From positions 7,513,481 to 7,577,480 of the forward strand of contig JABACO010000018.1 of assembly GCA_013339895.1 (NCBI GenBank): DNA of 64,000 nucleotides. The letters run 5' to 3'. Below, piece after piece: positions 26,699 to 39,563 of the stretch (position 1 is the first letter of the stretch; the number at the start of each line of letters is the position of its first letter). The DNA is from Ephydatia muelleri (taxonomy: Eukaryota > Porifera > Demospongiae > Spongillida > Spongillidae). The position numbers and the translations under genes were made by a program. Under the pieces are notes generated by a model. That model saw only the letters and a program-made list of their open reading frames with translations. It searched no databases and was not told where the DNA came from.

Positions 26699-27675
26699 TC
26701 AGGAGTAGACTATATCCTGTACGGCTTGAATAACCGGCTGGCTCTTTAGCATGCTCACGTGCTCTACACCGCTGAACGCCTTTAGGGTAACGGGCTGGGT
26801 CTGCTGGTCTTTCCACTTCTCACAGGATGTCAGGCTGTTGTCATTCACCGTGCCGTCACCTAACCCGTACAGAATGGTCGGTTGCTCGTTGGGGAACCCT
26901 TTCGTCCTGTAGATGAACTGTAGCGGGGTCTTGACGTCAGCCCCATAGTAGCAGTAAGTAGGAACCCCCGGGGGCGGGAGAGGGGCTGTTAAATTAACTA
27001 CTTGTTCAAACATTGCATACCCCAGTGGGTAGTCAATATCATTGAAAAGGTCGTAGTAGTCCCAGGATGAGTAATTCTTGTTGCCAGTGACGACAAGGAT
27101 ATCCTCTTCGGTCCAGGTGTCAGAAGGGTAAGGTAGGAGCCAAGCCGTGCTCAGGTAGGAGCGCTGTGCTTCGCGTCCCCATATCGGTCTATCGATAAAG
27201 ATGCCTTCGTTGTCCCCGGAGATGAATGCCATGGCAACCTTTGCGGCTCCCCGCCACGCCCCCGAGAGTGTGACATAGGCCTTGATGTAGGTGTCCTTCC
27301 AGGCCTGGTCCACCACCTTGGTGAGGAAGAACAGGGAGGTGGGAGCTCCCAGACTGTGCACTACCAGGGTGACTGGAGCGTTGCCTGCCAGCTGGTAGGT
27401 ATTTTCAATGAGGGATCGCAAGTTGTCGTAATAGCCTTGCTGGAGCAATGCATCTGGATACAGATAAAAGATGCACTCTTTAAACAGTAAAGAATGATAA
27501 CACATGACAACACTCCACACATACATACATACACACACACAGGCATGGACACAGACACACACACACACAGGCATGGACGTACATACACACACACACACAC
27601 ACACAGGCATGGACATACACACATAGGTATGGACATACATACACTCACACACATGCACAGGCATGTACATACATT

Positions 27676-27709
<34 letters not shown>

Positions 27710-28458
27710 ATGGATATACATATACTCACACATAAGTACCTGCTGAAAACCTCCAATCATATGGTGCTGCTCTTATTGTCTTTCCTCTCTCATATCCAAA
27801 CTCCACAAAGTGTTGCACCAGTGCGTAGAAATACTGTGTGGGCTCAAACCATTTGCGCGCTGGGTCGAGAAACTCAATTGAACTAGTGTCCCCAAAGCCA
27901 GGGACCTTGGTTTCCACACCTGGAGTGTTTCCGTACTGCCCTGTTTCGTTGCTGTAACGTAACCTGATGTAATGGGGGAGGGAGGGGTATGGGTCGACAT
28001 TGAAATGCACTGGTGACAGTACATGTACTCTAGGTCACATGGAGAATATACAACAAACCCCTAGGTCATAATGACTTAGGTGACATAGGTCAGGTATGGG
28101 GGCATTGAAAACACGTCCTCACACGTATTGAGAGCATACCCCCCCCCCCCCCCCCCCGTGTTTTTTGAATAGATCTATGTATAGGCTACAGCCAGGAAGT
28201 GGCAGAGATGACAGTGCAGTGTCATTTCAGAGGGAGTTGGTGTCTTCCCCAATAGATCACCTGCCCGGATGTACCAAACCAGTGGCACATACATGATATT
28301 GTCTGACAGGCAGTTCACAACCAGTGGCAGTAGTTCCTCAAAGTTAAGCCACATGTTGTACCAGCCGGAGGAGACCTTAGTGCAGTAGGGAAAAGGTACG
28401 GACGTCCTGTTCAACTTTCCCCAGAGCTGACTTCCTAGGATACCTGGAACTGCCATGA

Positions 28459-28525
<67 letters not shown>

Positions 28526-28592
28526 TGTGTGTGTATGTATGCGTGTGTGTGCGTGTGTGTGTGTTTGTGAGTGTGTTTGTGTGTGTGTTTGT

Positions 28593-28623
<31 letters not shown>

Positions 28624-29007
28624 ATTAATGGGGAGTATACATACTAAACACTTAATGGAGGGTATAGATACTAACAACCATGCATTGAATGACTCAGATC
28701 TGGATACTTAAGTACTCAATCCTCCTAGGTACGTTTTTAATAATTTTTCAGAATTGAAACCGAGTCAAACCTATGCCTTATATTCAAGATCGATACAGTG
28801 TGCTAGAATGGTAAAGCAGGGATGTTGACAGCACAGGATGCATTGCCTAATAACGCCTTGCATTGCAGTAAACGTGGCAACCGGTCCCCACGTCGAACCT
28901 CTCTGGTGCCAGCTGTACTCACCTAGAACCAACGGCGATGTGACATTCGCAGCCCCAATCTGGAAGCCCGCCGCCACACAAAGCAACAGAGTCGCCGCTA
29001 ACGTCAT
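26699..29007 (-). CDS. PLA2G15: Lysosomal phospholipase A/acyltransferase-like, copy 2
   Basis: Exons 28923-29007, 28293-28449, 27740-27963, 26699-27453: the same phases as copy 1 and an identical 755-nt last exon length. Signal peptide MTLAATLLLCVAAGF. Triad: Ser in VVHSLGA, Asp in YGLGDGTVND, His in GVEHVSM. Most of the last exon is nearly identical to copy 1 at the nucleotide level (for example 27000-27120 against 24405-24525), whereas exons A-C are clearly diverged, which suggests recent duplication or gene conversion confined to the last exon. Introns contain CA arrays (27525-27715 and 28464-28622). Confidence 0.93.
27525..27715. repeat. CA-rich array with ACAGGCATGGAC units
   Basis: Degenerate CA array in the last intron of PLA2G15-like copy 2. 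Confidence 0.85.
28464..28622. repeat. (GT)n-rich array
   Basis: Lies just upstream (minus-strand sense) of the exon B acceptor of PLA2G15-like copy 2. Confidence 0.9.
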
Positions 29008-29157
29008 TGTTGATTTTGAGCCTTACGCGCGTGGAATAAAACGGAAGACTACGGCTATGCTAAACAAATACGATTTTTTTTTGGCTCGAAAATTACAAAG
29101 AATACGGTTCTGCTAAACACAAGTACAAATAAACATTACTACGTAAAATTGTTATTG

Positions 29158-31180
29158 TCACGAACTCATTATATGTTGAATAGCCACTATCACGTCCATG
29201 TTTTGAACCATATTCGCGTGGTCTACGCCACTGAAGGCCTGCACGTACACAGGTTGGGCCTGCTCGCTTTGCCATCGTGCGCAAGACACCAGGCTGTTGT
29301 TGTTCACCGTCCCGTCTCCTGGCCCGTATACTACGGTTGGTTCTTGATCCGGAAACTCTCCAGCCGCGTATTGGAACTGTAGCGGGGTCTTGACGTCTGC
29401 CCCATAGTAGCAGTAGGTGGGGACCCCCGGGGGTGGGAGGGGGCCTGTTAAATTATAAAGTTGTTGAAACATGCCGTACCCTTCGGGGTAGCCCACGTCT
29501 TGGTAGAAATCGGCATAGTCCCAGGCAGTGTAGTTTCTTTTGGTAGTGATAACAATGACATCATCTGGGGTCCAGGTGTCTGAGGGGTAGGGTAGGAGCC
29601 AGGGGGAGCTAGGGAAGGAGCGTTGGGCAATGCGCCACTCCAATGGATTGTCAACAGTCACCCCTGAGTTATCTCCTGATGCCATTGTCCGCATGACCTT
29701 TGCGGCTCCCCGCCATGCCCCCGAGAGTGTGACATAGGCCTTGATGTAGGTGTCCTTCCAGGCCTGGTCCACCACCTTGGTGAGGAAGAACAGGGAGGTG
29801 GGAGCTCCCATACTGTGCACTACCAGGGTGACTGGAGCATTGCCTGCCAGCTGGTAGGTCTCTTCGATTAGTGATTTCAGGTCGTCGTAGTAACCCTGCT
29901 CAAGGAATCCATCTAAATGGAAGTGTAAGTCATCCATTTTTTTCTTAATCTGAATCCCCTTTCCAAGTATTTCTTCACTTCCTTCTCCTTCCTCTTTCTA
30001 ATGTATCCATTCCCATCCCCTCTTCCTCCCATCCCCCTCTTTCTCCCATCCCCCTCTTTCTCCCATCCCCCTCTTCCTCCCATCCCTCTCTTCCTCCCAT
30101 TCCTCACTTCCTCCCATTCCTCACTTCCTCCCTTCTTCCCTTTTCCTCCCATCCCTCTCCCTCCTATCCCATCCCTCTTCATCCCATCCCTCTCCCTCTT
30201 ACTCCATCCCTCCTCCCTCTTCCTCCATCCCTCCTCCCTCTTCCTCCATCCCTCCTCCCTCTTCCTCCTCCATCTCCTCCCTCTTCCTCCATCCTCCTCC
30301 CTCTTCCTCCATCCCTCCTCCCTCTTCCTCCATCCCTCCTCCCTCTTCCTCCATCCCTCCTCCCTCTTCCTCCATCCCTCCTCCCTCTTCCTCCATCCCT
30401 CCTCCCTCTTCCTCCATCCCTCCTCCCTCTTCCTCCATCCCTCCTCCCTCCTTCCTCCATCCCTCCTCCCTCTTCCTCCATCCCTCCTCCCTCTTCCTCC
30501 ATCCCTCCTCCCTCTTCCTCCCTCCTCCCCTCCTCCATCCTCCTCCTCCCTCCATCCCTCCTCCCTCTTCCTCCATCCTCCTCCCTCTTCCTTTGCACAT
30601 ACTTGCAGCGTATCTCAGTCATAAGGTGCGCCTCTGATCGTCTTCCCTCGCACGTATCCCTGCGTAACAAAGTACTCGACGAAAGTGTTGAAGTACTGGG
30701 TGGTAGTAAACCACCTCGGGGTATCGGGATCCAGATACTCGATCGTGGTAGTGTTTCCGAAACCAGGTACCCGCGTACTAACACCTTCCTGGTTATGGCA
30801 TCGGCCTGTCGTTGTGTTGCAGAAAAGCCTGTTGGACGGAAGGGGAGCGTCGTTGTCTGTTGCTTGTATTGCACTGGGCATTACCGGATATTGTCGATAA
30901 GACAGTTGTCAGCTGGCGGTAGTAGCTCCTCGAGGCTAAGCCACATTGTGTACCAGTCATACACTTTGCTGCAGTAGATGTGCGGGACGCTCGTGCGGTT
31001 CAGCTTTCCTTGCAGCTGGCTCCCCGAGAGACCAGGAACTGAAAGGGGTCGGAAAGTACATGCATATTTATCAGCCCCGCCTCCCTCGTCCGTACCTATA
31101 ACGATCGGTGATTCCACTGTTCCATGCACAACAGCGACGATGGATCCGAGTATTGCAAGCAAGAGCACTAGTTTGTCCAT
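29158..31180 (-). CDS. PLA2G15: PLA2G15-like, copy 3, with a 1-bp deletion in exon C
   Basis: Exons 31096-31180, 30885-31038, 30603-30828, 29158-29912. The signal peptide (MDKLVLLLAILGSIVAVVHG), Ser (VVHSMGA, closer to the human AHSMG), Asp (YGPGDGTVNN) and His (GVDHANM) are all present. In exon C the family block GAPYDWRY is broken: after the Asp codon one base is missing, turning the Trp position into TGA (about 30613-30616). Copies 1 and 2 have TGG there, and the exon length (226, where 227 is expected) confirms a single-base loss. It is either a pseudogene with otherwise intact motifs or a sequencing error. Confidence 0.85.
30160..30595. repeat. CT-rich minisatellite, about 18-bp unit
   Basis: About 20 copies of CCTCCCTCTTCCTCCATC in the last intron of PLA2G15-like copy 3. 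It is purine-rich on the coding strand. Confidence 0.9.
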
Positions 31181-31422
31181 CGGTGTCCCGCAGCCAATTT
31201 TTGGTTGATCATATGATAAGGTGTGAATACGCCTCTTTAGCGAGAAAACCGCTGAGCTAGCGTAAGGGTGTGACGTGGTATTGAGTAATCTTCCTGTGTC
31301 GTGGCTGTGATATGTGCAACTAAAGCCACTACCAAGTTGCAAACAGATCACACTTGATTCCAACTGTTTTATAAATCAGTAGATTGGATTGGATCATGAT
31401 GATGTTGGTTGCAACTAAACTG

Positions 31423-31423
<1 letters not shown>

Positions 31424-31484
<61 letters not shown>

Positions 31485-31511
31485 CCCCCCCCCCCCCCCC
31501 CCCCCCCCCCC
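31424..31511. repeat. (TC)n followed by a C homopolymer
   Basis: About 60 bp of TC and about 28 C ending in CAG, immediately before the DGCR6 start. This is probably the acceptor tract of a 5'-UTR intron. Confidence 0.85.
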
Positions 31512-31517
31512 AGTACA

Positions 31518-32120
31518 ATGACAGCATTCTCTGCTGGTGTGGTCTATACGCCCTATGACATTGAGGATAGTAGTAGAGATTCTGACCCGAGGTGCAGTGC
31601 CTACTTGTCTCGACTGCTGGCCTGTCGCGACACTCTTCCACCTTCCGTGCAGTCGAAGATGACGGAACCCAAACTTTGCGAGTTGGCCTCTTGCCTGGTG
31701 GACGGAACAGTGTTTGAGATTGTCAAAGAACTGGAGGAGATCCAGCAGTTGAACGAGAGAGCCTTCCTTAACCGACGCATGAAGGTGGTGAGTGCGCACA
31801 AGGCCCAGAGGGGAAACCTCGCCAAGAAGCACGCGGATGAGGTGGCAGGTTCTCTGCACAAGCAACACAACCTCCCGCTGATCAAAGCTCGCCATAGGGC
31901 AGAGGTTGATGCCCTGGAGAAGACCCTGGCCGAAGACATGCGCGGCACTGATCAGAAGATCATAATGGAGCTGGATCAGCTGGTGTTTGAACAACAGACT
32001 ACACTTCAACAGGCTGCCGTTCCCTTCTTCTCTGTGACTGAAGACGCGCAAGACATCCAGTTACAGATTTGTGTATTGGATTTGATTCAAAAACTTGCAC
32101 AGGCAAAACATACGTATTGA
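31518..32120 (+). CDS. DGCR6: DGCR6 / gonadal (gdl) family protein
   Basis: Single coding exon of 200 aa, which matches the family's usual length of about 200-220. Conserved blocks: LASCLVDGTVFEIVKEL (about 55-70), HNLPLIKARHRAEVDALE (about 115-132), TDQKIIMELDQLVFEQQTTL (about 141-160) and a C-terminal ICVLDLIQKL. Much of the protein is predicted coiled coil. The molecular role of this family is poorly defined; a link to chromosome segregation or cell migration has been proposed in vertebrates. It is head-to-head with PLA2G15-like copy 3 (338 bp apart). The start at 31518 is the first ATG after the C-run acceptor. Confidence 0.93.
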   Translation: MTAFSAGVVYTPYDIEDSSRDSDPRCSAYLSRLLACRDTLPPSVQSKMTEPKLCELASCLVDGTVFEIVKELEEIQQLNERAFLNRRMKVVSAHKAQRGNLAKKHADEVAGSLHKQHNLPLIKARHRAEVDALEKTLAEDMRGTDQKIIMELDQLVFEQQTTLQQAAVPFFSVTEDAQDIQLQICVLDLIQKLAQAKHTY

Positions 32121-32391
32121 TAAATATGTTTGAAGTGACATGAAATAAGTAAAGCTGCTTCCTAGGATAATTGAACTGGACACATGAGTGTCCAAGAAGT
32201 CTGGAAGGGGGACAGATCAAGATGCTCCAGAATGATCTGAGAGGCCGAAAGGTGGCACAGTTTTTAGACTGGGTCCTCAGAAGGGCTGGAAGGGAGGCAG
32301 GATGTGGGAGTGGCACTGAGATTGGCACACAGAAACCAATGTCAACAGTAGTGGGAGAGGCTGATTGGGTGGAGGTCTGAAGTTGTCTGCT

Positions 32392-34312
32392 TTAACAGAT
32401 GATACAGCTTTTCTTTCGTTCTTTCTTCTTCTGTGTCACTTGTGACTGACACAGCATCTGCTTCCAAAGATCCAAGTCCTGGAGTTAGTGCAATAAAAAA
32501 GCATTAAATTCATTTCTTAAAATTGCATTTGCCTTGAGTTGTCTGGGCATTCCCAAATACATGCATCATCACCCCCTGACTCTTACTTCATCTACATTGT
32601 AGCATAACTTGAAGCCACGTGATGATCTGATTGGTTCTAGCAACATGAGTGTAGATTTCAAGTCTGTTGATCTGAAGCTGACATGATAGTCACTTTGGAT
32701 ATTGAAAGCATAGGTTTCATGTTTCACGTTCTGAATAGCTTGTGATGTCTGCAAAAAAAAAAGTGGCCAAAGCAGTCACAAGATGTCTACTATTTCCTTG
32801 CAATACACATACCATTCCATCAGTGTGGACAATCTCAGGTTTGCTCAAGTGGAGAGTGCACTTTGATGGAAACATCTTTTGTTTGCTCTTGTAGTTGCCA
32901 CAACATCTGTTGTGCAAGAAGGATGATGTCATAAATGATAAGATCTCCAAATAAATAAACGAAAATTGCTGAGAAGAGCAGAAAGTATAGAAACTTACTG
33001 TACAGGTGATTGTGGAGACACCACACTCCTCCTTGGAATAGTCGGCTCACTATTTAGTGTATACGCAGATATGTCACTTGTCTGCAATAGAGTGATATTG
33101 AAATATTTGAAGAGGTTTCAGTTTTACAAACAGAACAATTACCTCTCTTTCTTCAATCGGATACTTCAAACACGTTTCTCCGTTAATTGGATTTTCCATA
33201 AAATAGTGTATCAGCTTGTACAGCAAAGGGGCTGACACATTGTTCAGTGTGTAGCTGTGTTGATTGGCAACAATCAGATTGTGTCTGGTGTCTCCATGGT
33301 ACCTGTCCGCAAAGTTGCTAATGATTAAAAGGACATGGAATGAGGTCATTTCTTTACCTGTACGCAATGACGTAAGGAGCAAAATCAGATTTGGTGCAGT
33401 AGACGAAGAAAGCACCATCCCTCTGCTCTGAACTCATTGTTCTCTCTGCTTGCGACAATGATTTGATGCTTCGATGCATCCAACGTTGATTGGGCTGCAA
33501 CAAACATACCAGCAATAAACCCCACCCTCCAACAAGTGTGTTATTACCTTTGGGGGGCTGTTTGTCAACTTTACGCTGAACTGGTGGTTCTGGATGAGGG
33601 GTGTTCGTCTTGCCTCCTCAATCAGTTCACACAGGGATGGGAATGCTGGGCCTTCTGGTACAAAACTGTAGAGCACTCCCAGTACAGTGTCCCTTCTGCT
33701 TTCTATCACAATATGTCTGACTTGTGACATATGGCTGAAAAAGAGGTTCATTGTGACATCAAAACCACAACCATCCTCTGCGCGAATACTTACATAAACG
33801 AGAGGGCAAACTTTCCACTGTAGCTTTCACTCGATCTAACCAAGAAGGATCCGTCTCCGCCCCCGAAGTCTTTGAGCACATAGCGAGCTTCCTTCCTCGA
33901 CAGGTTGCTATGATACCACCTGAGACGGGTGACATTTCATATGAACAATATTCAACATTTCCTTAGAAAACATGCGTTGATAGCGCCTACAGGCTGCACT
34001 GCCTAGGCGGAGTGGTCTCCTTACTTTTCTTGTAAATGTTGCAGCTGTCTTTCAGTAACCTGCGTTACGAGACGTGTTTGAAAATAAATAAATATTGCGT
34101 ATTGTCTAGGTCTACGCGCGTACCTGTTCCCCTATATCGTCGTATGCATTCACGTAGAGGCAGGGCGGTTGGAGGGTGACAGAACACCTGCGCCACCTGT
34201 CGAACTTCTCGTTCCACATGTACATCTGGTACGCTTTGGGCGCGTCACCGTTGTCTTCGGAGGAGATCGAGCGCCGCTCCGAATCGGGTGCAATATCTGT
34301 CTCTACGTACAT
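32392..34312 (-). CDS. Tandem-SH2 protein with split PH halves and a CaaX-like end
   Basis: Ten exons in one frame: 34124-34312, 34025-34059, 33794-33919, 33548-33734, 33358-33494, 33143-33302, 32999-33081, 32813-32906, 32587-32748, 32392-32478; 419 aa. Residues about 27-60 (KAYQMYMWNEKFDRW...) look like the first strands of a PH domain. SH2-1 (about 74-178) has GSFLVRSSES with the phosphotyrosine Arg. SH2-2 (about 183-275) has GAFFVYCTKS, where Tyr replaces that Arg, and ends LKYPIEE much like the PLC-gamma N-SH2. Residues about 310-400 carry strands (YAFNIQSD, YHVSFRSTD) and a helix, DLDLWKQML, like the second PH half. The tail KKKERKKSCIIC is polybasic and ends in a CaaX-like box. The order sPH-SH2-SH2-sPH mirrors the PLC-gamma regulatory array without SH3 or catalytic X/Y boxes. 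Membrane signalling is inferred, not shown. Confidence 0.85.
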
Positions 34313-34592
34313 GATACCTACTAGAGAGTCGAAGGCTTTAATTCTATCGTAACGGAAAGTGTATTTATGTCTGTTGCGGCTTACCTCTTTACGTGAGTTC
34401 GAAGCAATGCAAATGACTGACAGAATCTGAAAATCCGCCTTTATAAGTAAATCGCTGCACTACTATGAATTATATAAGCATTGATTTCCTTGCAACATTG
34501 TTATGGTTTTCATTAGCGGCATCATTTTTCTCGGGAATCAGCGCGGATGCAGTTCAGCCGAAGGGGGTGTGTCTTGCGAGTGCTTCCACGTG

Positions 34593-35552
34593 ATGGCCGG
34601 GGGCGGAGCAGCAGCTGCAATGCTTTGCATACTGCTAATATTAGCCTTCTTCGACCGCTCCGAATCCAGGGGGCCATGCGACCCACTGGTCCCGGAGTAT
34701 TGCATTCTCCCGTTTCCAAGTTCTTTCTACACGATTCCCGCCGAAACAACAACGGGATTGCAGGTGAATTTTTCGATAGACACTTTCCCCACTGATGTTC
34801 TCGGAAGACGCACAGACCCTGCTGAGTGGAACACGTTTGGTGAGCTGTGTTCATCACACACCAAAGCAATGGATTGGGATACCAATATTTATGGAGGTTG
34901 CAATCTCTCCCGTTACTGCATGTCCACCACAGATGGGTTTTCTCCTTTCCCTTCGATCCTGGCGTATTTTGTAGACCTGAACGACAGCAATCTCCCTCCG
35001 CATTGGGACATTTCTCGGTCCCTTCTAGACACCAGCCCCACCGTTCTGCTGAATGCAAAAACAGGTGCGACCATGAAGGGAAGCGACCAACGGGACTCAA
35101 CTTCCATGGACTCCTTACAATCGCTTCTCTCACCCACACCCCTCCCTCTCCTCCCACACCCACACCCCTCCCTCTCCCCCCACACCCACACCCTCCCTCC
35201 CCTCCCTCTCCCCCATAAAAATAGGTCAACTACTTCCCCATTTTGCCGAACTAGACAATGCAGCAAATGTGAGAATATAATTTGAGCACCTTAATACCCT
35301 AATTAGTGCACACCTGTAATACCTTCACCAGTGCACAATCACTTTCACCAGTACACATCCCTAATTAACACACCTGTAACACCTCCACCGGCACATCACA
35401 TCAGATCCCAATTAGTGCCTACATCATCCTCACTACACCACATGCAGAACACCTACCACCCTCCTATATTTTGTAATGGCATCTCTCCCACCTTCATTCT
35501 CACACACGCACAAACACAATGCACACACACACAACACACACACAACACATAC

Positions 35553-35583
<31 letters not shown>

Positions 35584-38500
35584 ATTCGTATCTCTTTCCG
35601 CAGCAACCAGAGAAGGCATTGATGATCTGGCCAAGCCAGAGGCTGGAGGATGATGTGACCTATATCGTTGCCCTTCGCTTCCTGCTCAATGGGGCAGGGC
35701 CTGTTGAACCCTCCTATGCATTTCAATCATTGAGGTACTAATGGAGGAAGGAGAGGGGCTTTCCTTTTCCCTCATTCTAACTAAGCCACCCTTCTCTTAT
35801 CCCTTTTGCGTTTAACATTTCTGTGCCATTGGTTTAGAGATGTGATATCAAACAATTGAGTTGACAGTTGCTTTTCCTTTTCCCCCATTCCATCTTTGTT
35901 TGTTTGCTGTACTCCCTAATATGAAAACATTTGCATTTCCTACTATGATGTACCTGTGACACAGCAGGTGTGATACTAGTCCCCAGACCCTTTATGACAA
36001 CAACCCTTAGCCACCCATCACTAGCTGTCCCATATGGTGTTCTCTAACCTTACTACGCAGATAAATGTTTTGGAAAATCCCCTTACATAGTATGGCTTCA
36101 CTATAACTGAATTTAAATCATAAATTCCAAAGGTCTAATTTAGAAATTAATATAGAACCCGCCAAAGGTGTGGCCAGCTCATGTCCCTCTCTTATTCAAT
36201 GGGGAAGGTGTGGCCAGCTCATACCCCTCCCCCTTATCCCACAGGTGGGTGTGGTTAGCTACCTCTTTGTACCATCTCCATGTAGGGACAATGTCAGTAC
36301 CTCCAACCCTGACATCGAATATAGACGCGAGGAATTCGAGGCTATGTTTGCTACCCTTCAAAATGCAGGTAAGCTGTCCCTTCCTTATCCTCCCCCCATG
36401 GGGACATACCCATGGGGACACAAATTCTCTCTGCATTCTCCCCCATGGGGACACGCCTTCCTTTCCCCATGGGGACACACCTTCCTTTCCCCATTCTCCC
36501 CCATGGGGACACGCCTTCCTTTCCCCATCCTCCCCCCTGGGGACACACCTTCCCTTCCCCATCCTCCCCCATGGGGACACACCTTCCCTTCCCCATCCTC
36601 CCCCATGGGGACACACCTTCCCTTCTCATCCTTCCCCCTGGGGACACACCTTTCCTTCTCTTCCTCCCCCCTGGGGACACACCTTCCCTTCCCCATCCTC
36701 CCCCATGGGGACACACCTTCCCTTCTCTTCCTCCCCCATGGGGACACACCTTCCCTTCCCCATCCTCCCCCATGGGGACACACCTTCCCTTCTCTTCCTC
36801 CCCCATGGGGACACACCTTCCCTTCTCTTCCTCCCCCATGGGGACACACCTTCCCTTCTCTTCCTCCCCCCTGGGGACACACCTTCCCTTCCCCATCCTC
36901 CCCCCTGGGGACACACCTTCCCTTCTCTTCCTCCCCCATGGGGACACACCTTCCCTTCTCTTCCTCCCCCATGGGGGTGCAGTGTTTGATTTATTGCTTG
37001 CTGGCTTCATTTTAAGGAATTGCAAGAAATTCCCTGCAACTAGCATGGAACTTTCACACAGCAAGCTTTGAATGCCTTACCAAGAGGTGTGTGTGATGAT
37101 AGTAGAGGTGATGGTGGTGAGGAGGCTTAGTGGAGGTGATGGTGGTGAGGAGGCTTAGTGTGATTGATGCTTCTCACAGACACACACAAGTGCACACATG
37201 TACACAGGCTGAACCATTCATTGTACATATACCTGGATGGAGGGGTGGCGTGGATATTTGTAAAGGTTTAGATAGTGTATATAAATAGAATGGCTGCACA
37301 CATTCCCTGGAATAACTCTATACTCTGATTATCAGAAGTACATGCTCTCCCAGTTTTTATTGGAATTCCAGATATCAACACACACATACCCCACACATAC
37401 ACACACATACACACACATACCCCACACATACACACACATACACACACATACCCCACACATACACACACATACGCACATACCCCACACATACCCCACACAT
37501 ACACACACATACACACACATACCCCACACATACACACACACACAAACACATACACATTCACAGACTACTATTTGCCAGAGATGATTCTTTTGAGAGGGTA
37601 GGTGACGCTGGCCCTGATTATACTCTTTCCCAAGTTAACGACAGTTTTTCTGAAAACATCTTCAGGTCAGTTTTAATTAAAGTCTCCTTCACCCACAATC
37701 ATATCCCACCACTTGCAGATTTATACGAGGGTACATGCAGGTTCCTTACTACACAAGCACACCTTTCCCTGGTGCACACCTCATCCTCGACTCAAATGGG
37801 CTCCCTGTGTACCAGGGACAAGCCACTGCCATGTTTACTGTATGCAAATCATGTGACCAGTCACCTGACATACGCCCCTCCTACCTCCTTCCTGTCTCTC
37901 CCTTCTCTTGTCTCCCCAAAGGTTCTCGTCCCTTGGAGTGTGGCCAACGGCTCCATCTCTCAAGCAAGGATCGTGCAGTATGGTCACGGACTCTTTGGAA
38001 CACAGGTACCCATCCCTCCCTCCTGTACTGCAGGCTCGGGTCATGTGAGATGTCATGTGACCAACAGGATGAGGTCATGGACGGGTACCTCCAGGAGCAA
38101 GCCAACGAGCATGGCTACCTGCTGGCGGCATGTGACTGGTGGGGGATGGCCCAAGAGGACCTGGTAGCCATCGTACCCATGCTCTCCTACAACATCTCCA
38201 ACTTCAGGATCATACCAGATCGTCTCACCCAGGGAGTGGTGAACGCACTGCTCCTCATGAAAATGCTGAAGGTACTTCCTCAACCCCTTCCCTCCCATCC
38301 CACTCTCACTTCCCCTCCCCTTTCTCTCTTCCAACCCTCTTTCTGTCCCAGCCTAATGGCTTTGTGTTGGTCTTTGTGTTACTGCATTAGCCAACAGTCT
38401 GCTACATTGATGGGCCAACATCATGATGTATATGTGTTCCATTGTGTGTGATGCATTGATTCTTAAGGTTTCTATTTAGGCCATGTTTTCACTCTTATTG

Positions 38501-39522
38501 CAGGGCAAATTGGCAAAAGACCCAAACCTCACTTTCGATGGTAGAGCCATCATTAACCCTGAGCTTGCTAACTTCTATGGCAACTCCCTGGGTGGAATCA
38601 TGGGTGAAGTTTATATGGCTTCTACCACTGATGTCATCAATGGTAGGGGCACATGTATTACAGACAACTGTAGCCACACCTCCTTCCATTCCAGGCGTGT
38701 TGGGTGTGACAGGAGGTCCATTTGGACTGTTACTGCCACGAAGCGAAGATTTCCTGCCGTAAGAGTGGCCTCACTTACCTGTTGCTCTTGTTCTCTCCTC
38801 CTCCTCCTCCTTCCCCTCCTCCTTCCCTCCTCCTTCCCTCCTCCTTCCCTCCTCCTTCCCCTCCTCCTCCTCCTCCTCTCCTCCCTCATGCCCACCCCTG
38901 TCTGTGCACACAATGCACAATGGCTGCACATACACACATGCACACACACACACACATACACGCATGCACATACACACATGCATGCACACATACACACATG
39001 TACACATACACACACGCACACATACACATATGCACACATGTACACATACACACATGTACACATGCACACATACACACATGCACACATGTACACATACACA
39101 CACGCATACATACACACATGCACACATGTACACATACACACATGCACACATGTACACACGTACACATACACACACGCATACATACACACATGCACACATG
39201 TACACATACACAGGGTATCAAACAGGGTATGTTTAACATCTCAAATTCCAAGTCGCATGTTGTTCATGAAGCCCGATTCAAAAAAATGGTAACCCAAGAC
39301 TTCTCTCGCTGCACATCAGCAATGCTTGTCTCCATACAACTATGCCCTCATTTCAAAGAACTGGTCTCGAGAAACACAGCCCGCAGGGATAGTGTTTCTC
39401 CGAGAAACATTGTGTTTGAATGCTAGGAACCATACTCCCTCTAATGTTACTCACCACTTATATCATACCTCCATGATGACGTGTGTGTGTGTGTGTGTGT
39501 GTACTGTGATGCCCTGGTAATA

Positions 39523-39563
<41 letters not shown>

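Noticed and set aside
36385..37064. Long frames in both strands with repeated GDTPSL or CVPMGEDGEGK
   Set aside because: Products of the 33-bp minisatellite in intron 5 of the hydrolase-like gene.
39326..39440. Candidate hydrolase exon with ALISKNWSRE
   Set aside because: It looked like the family block before the NPLPGTP motif, but the exon at 39725-39808 (IIALANMIWSR) fits better and joins both neighbours in phase.
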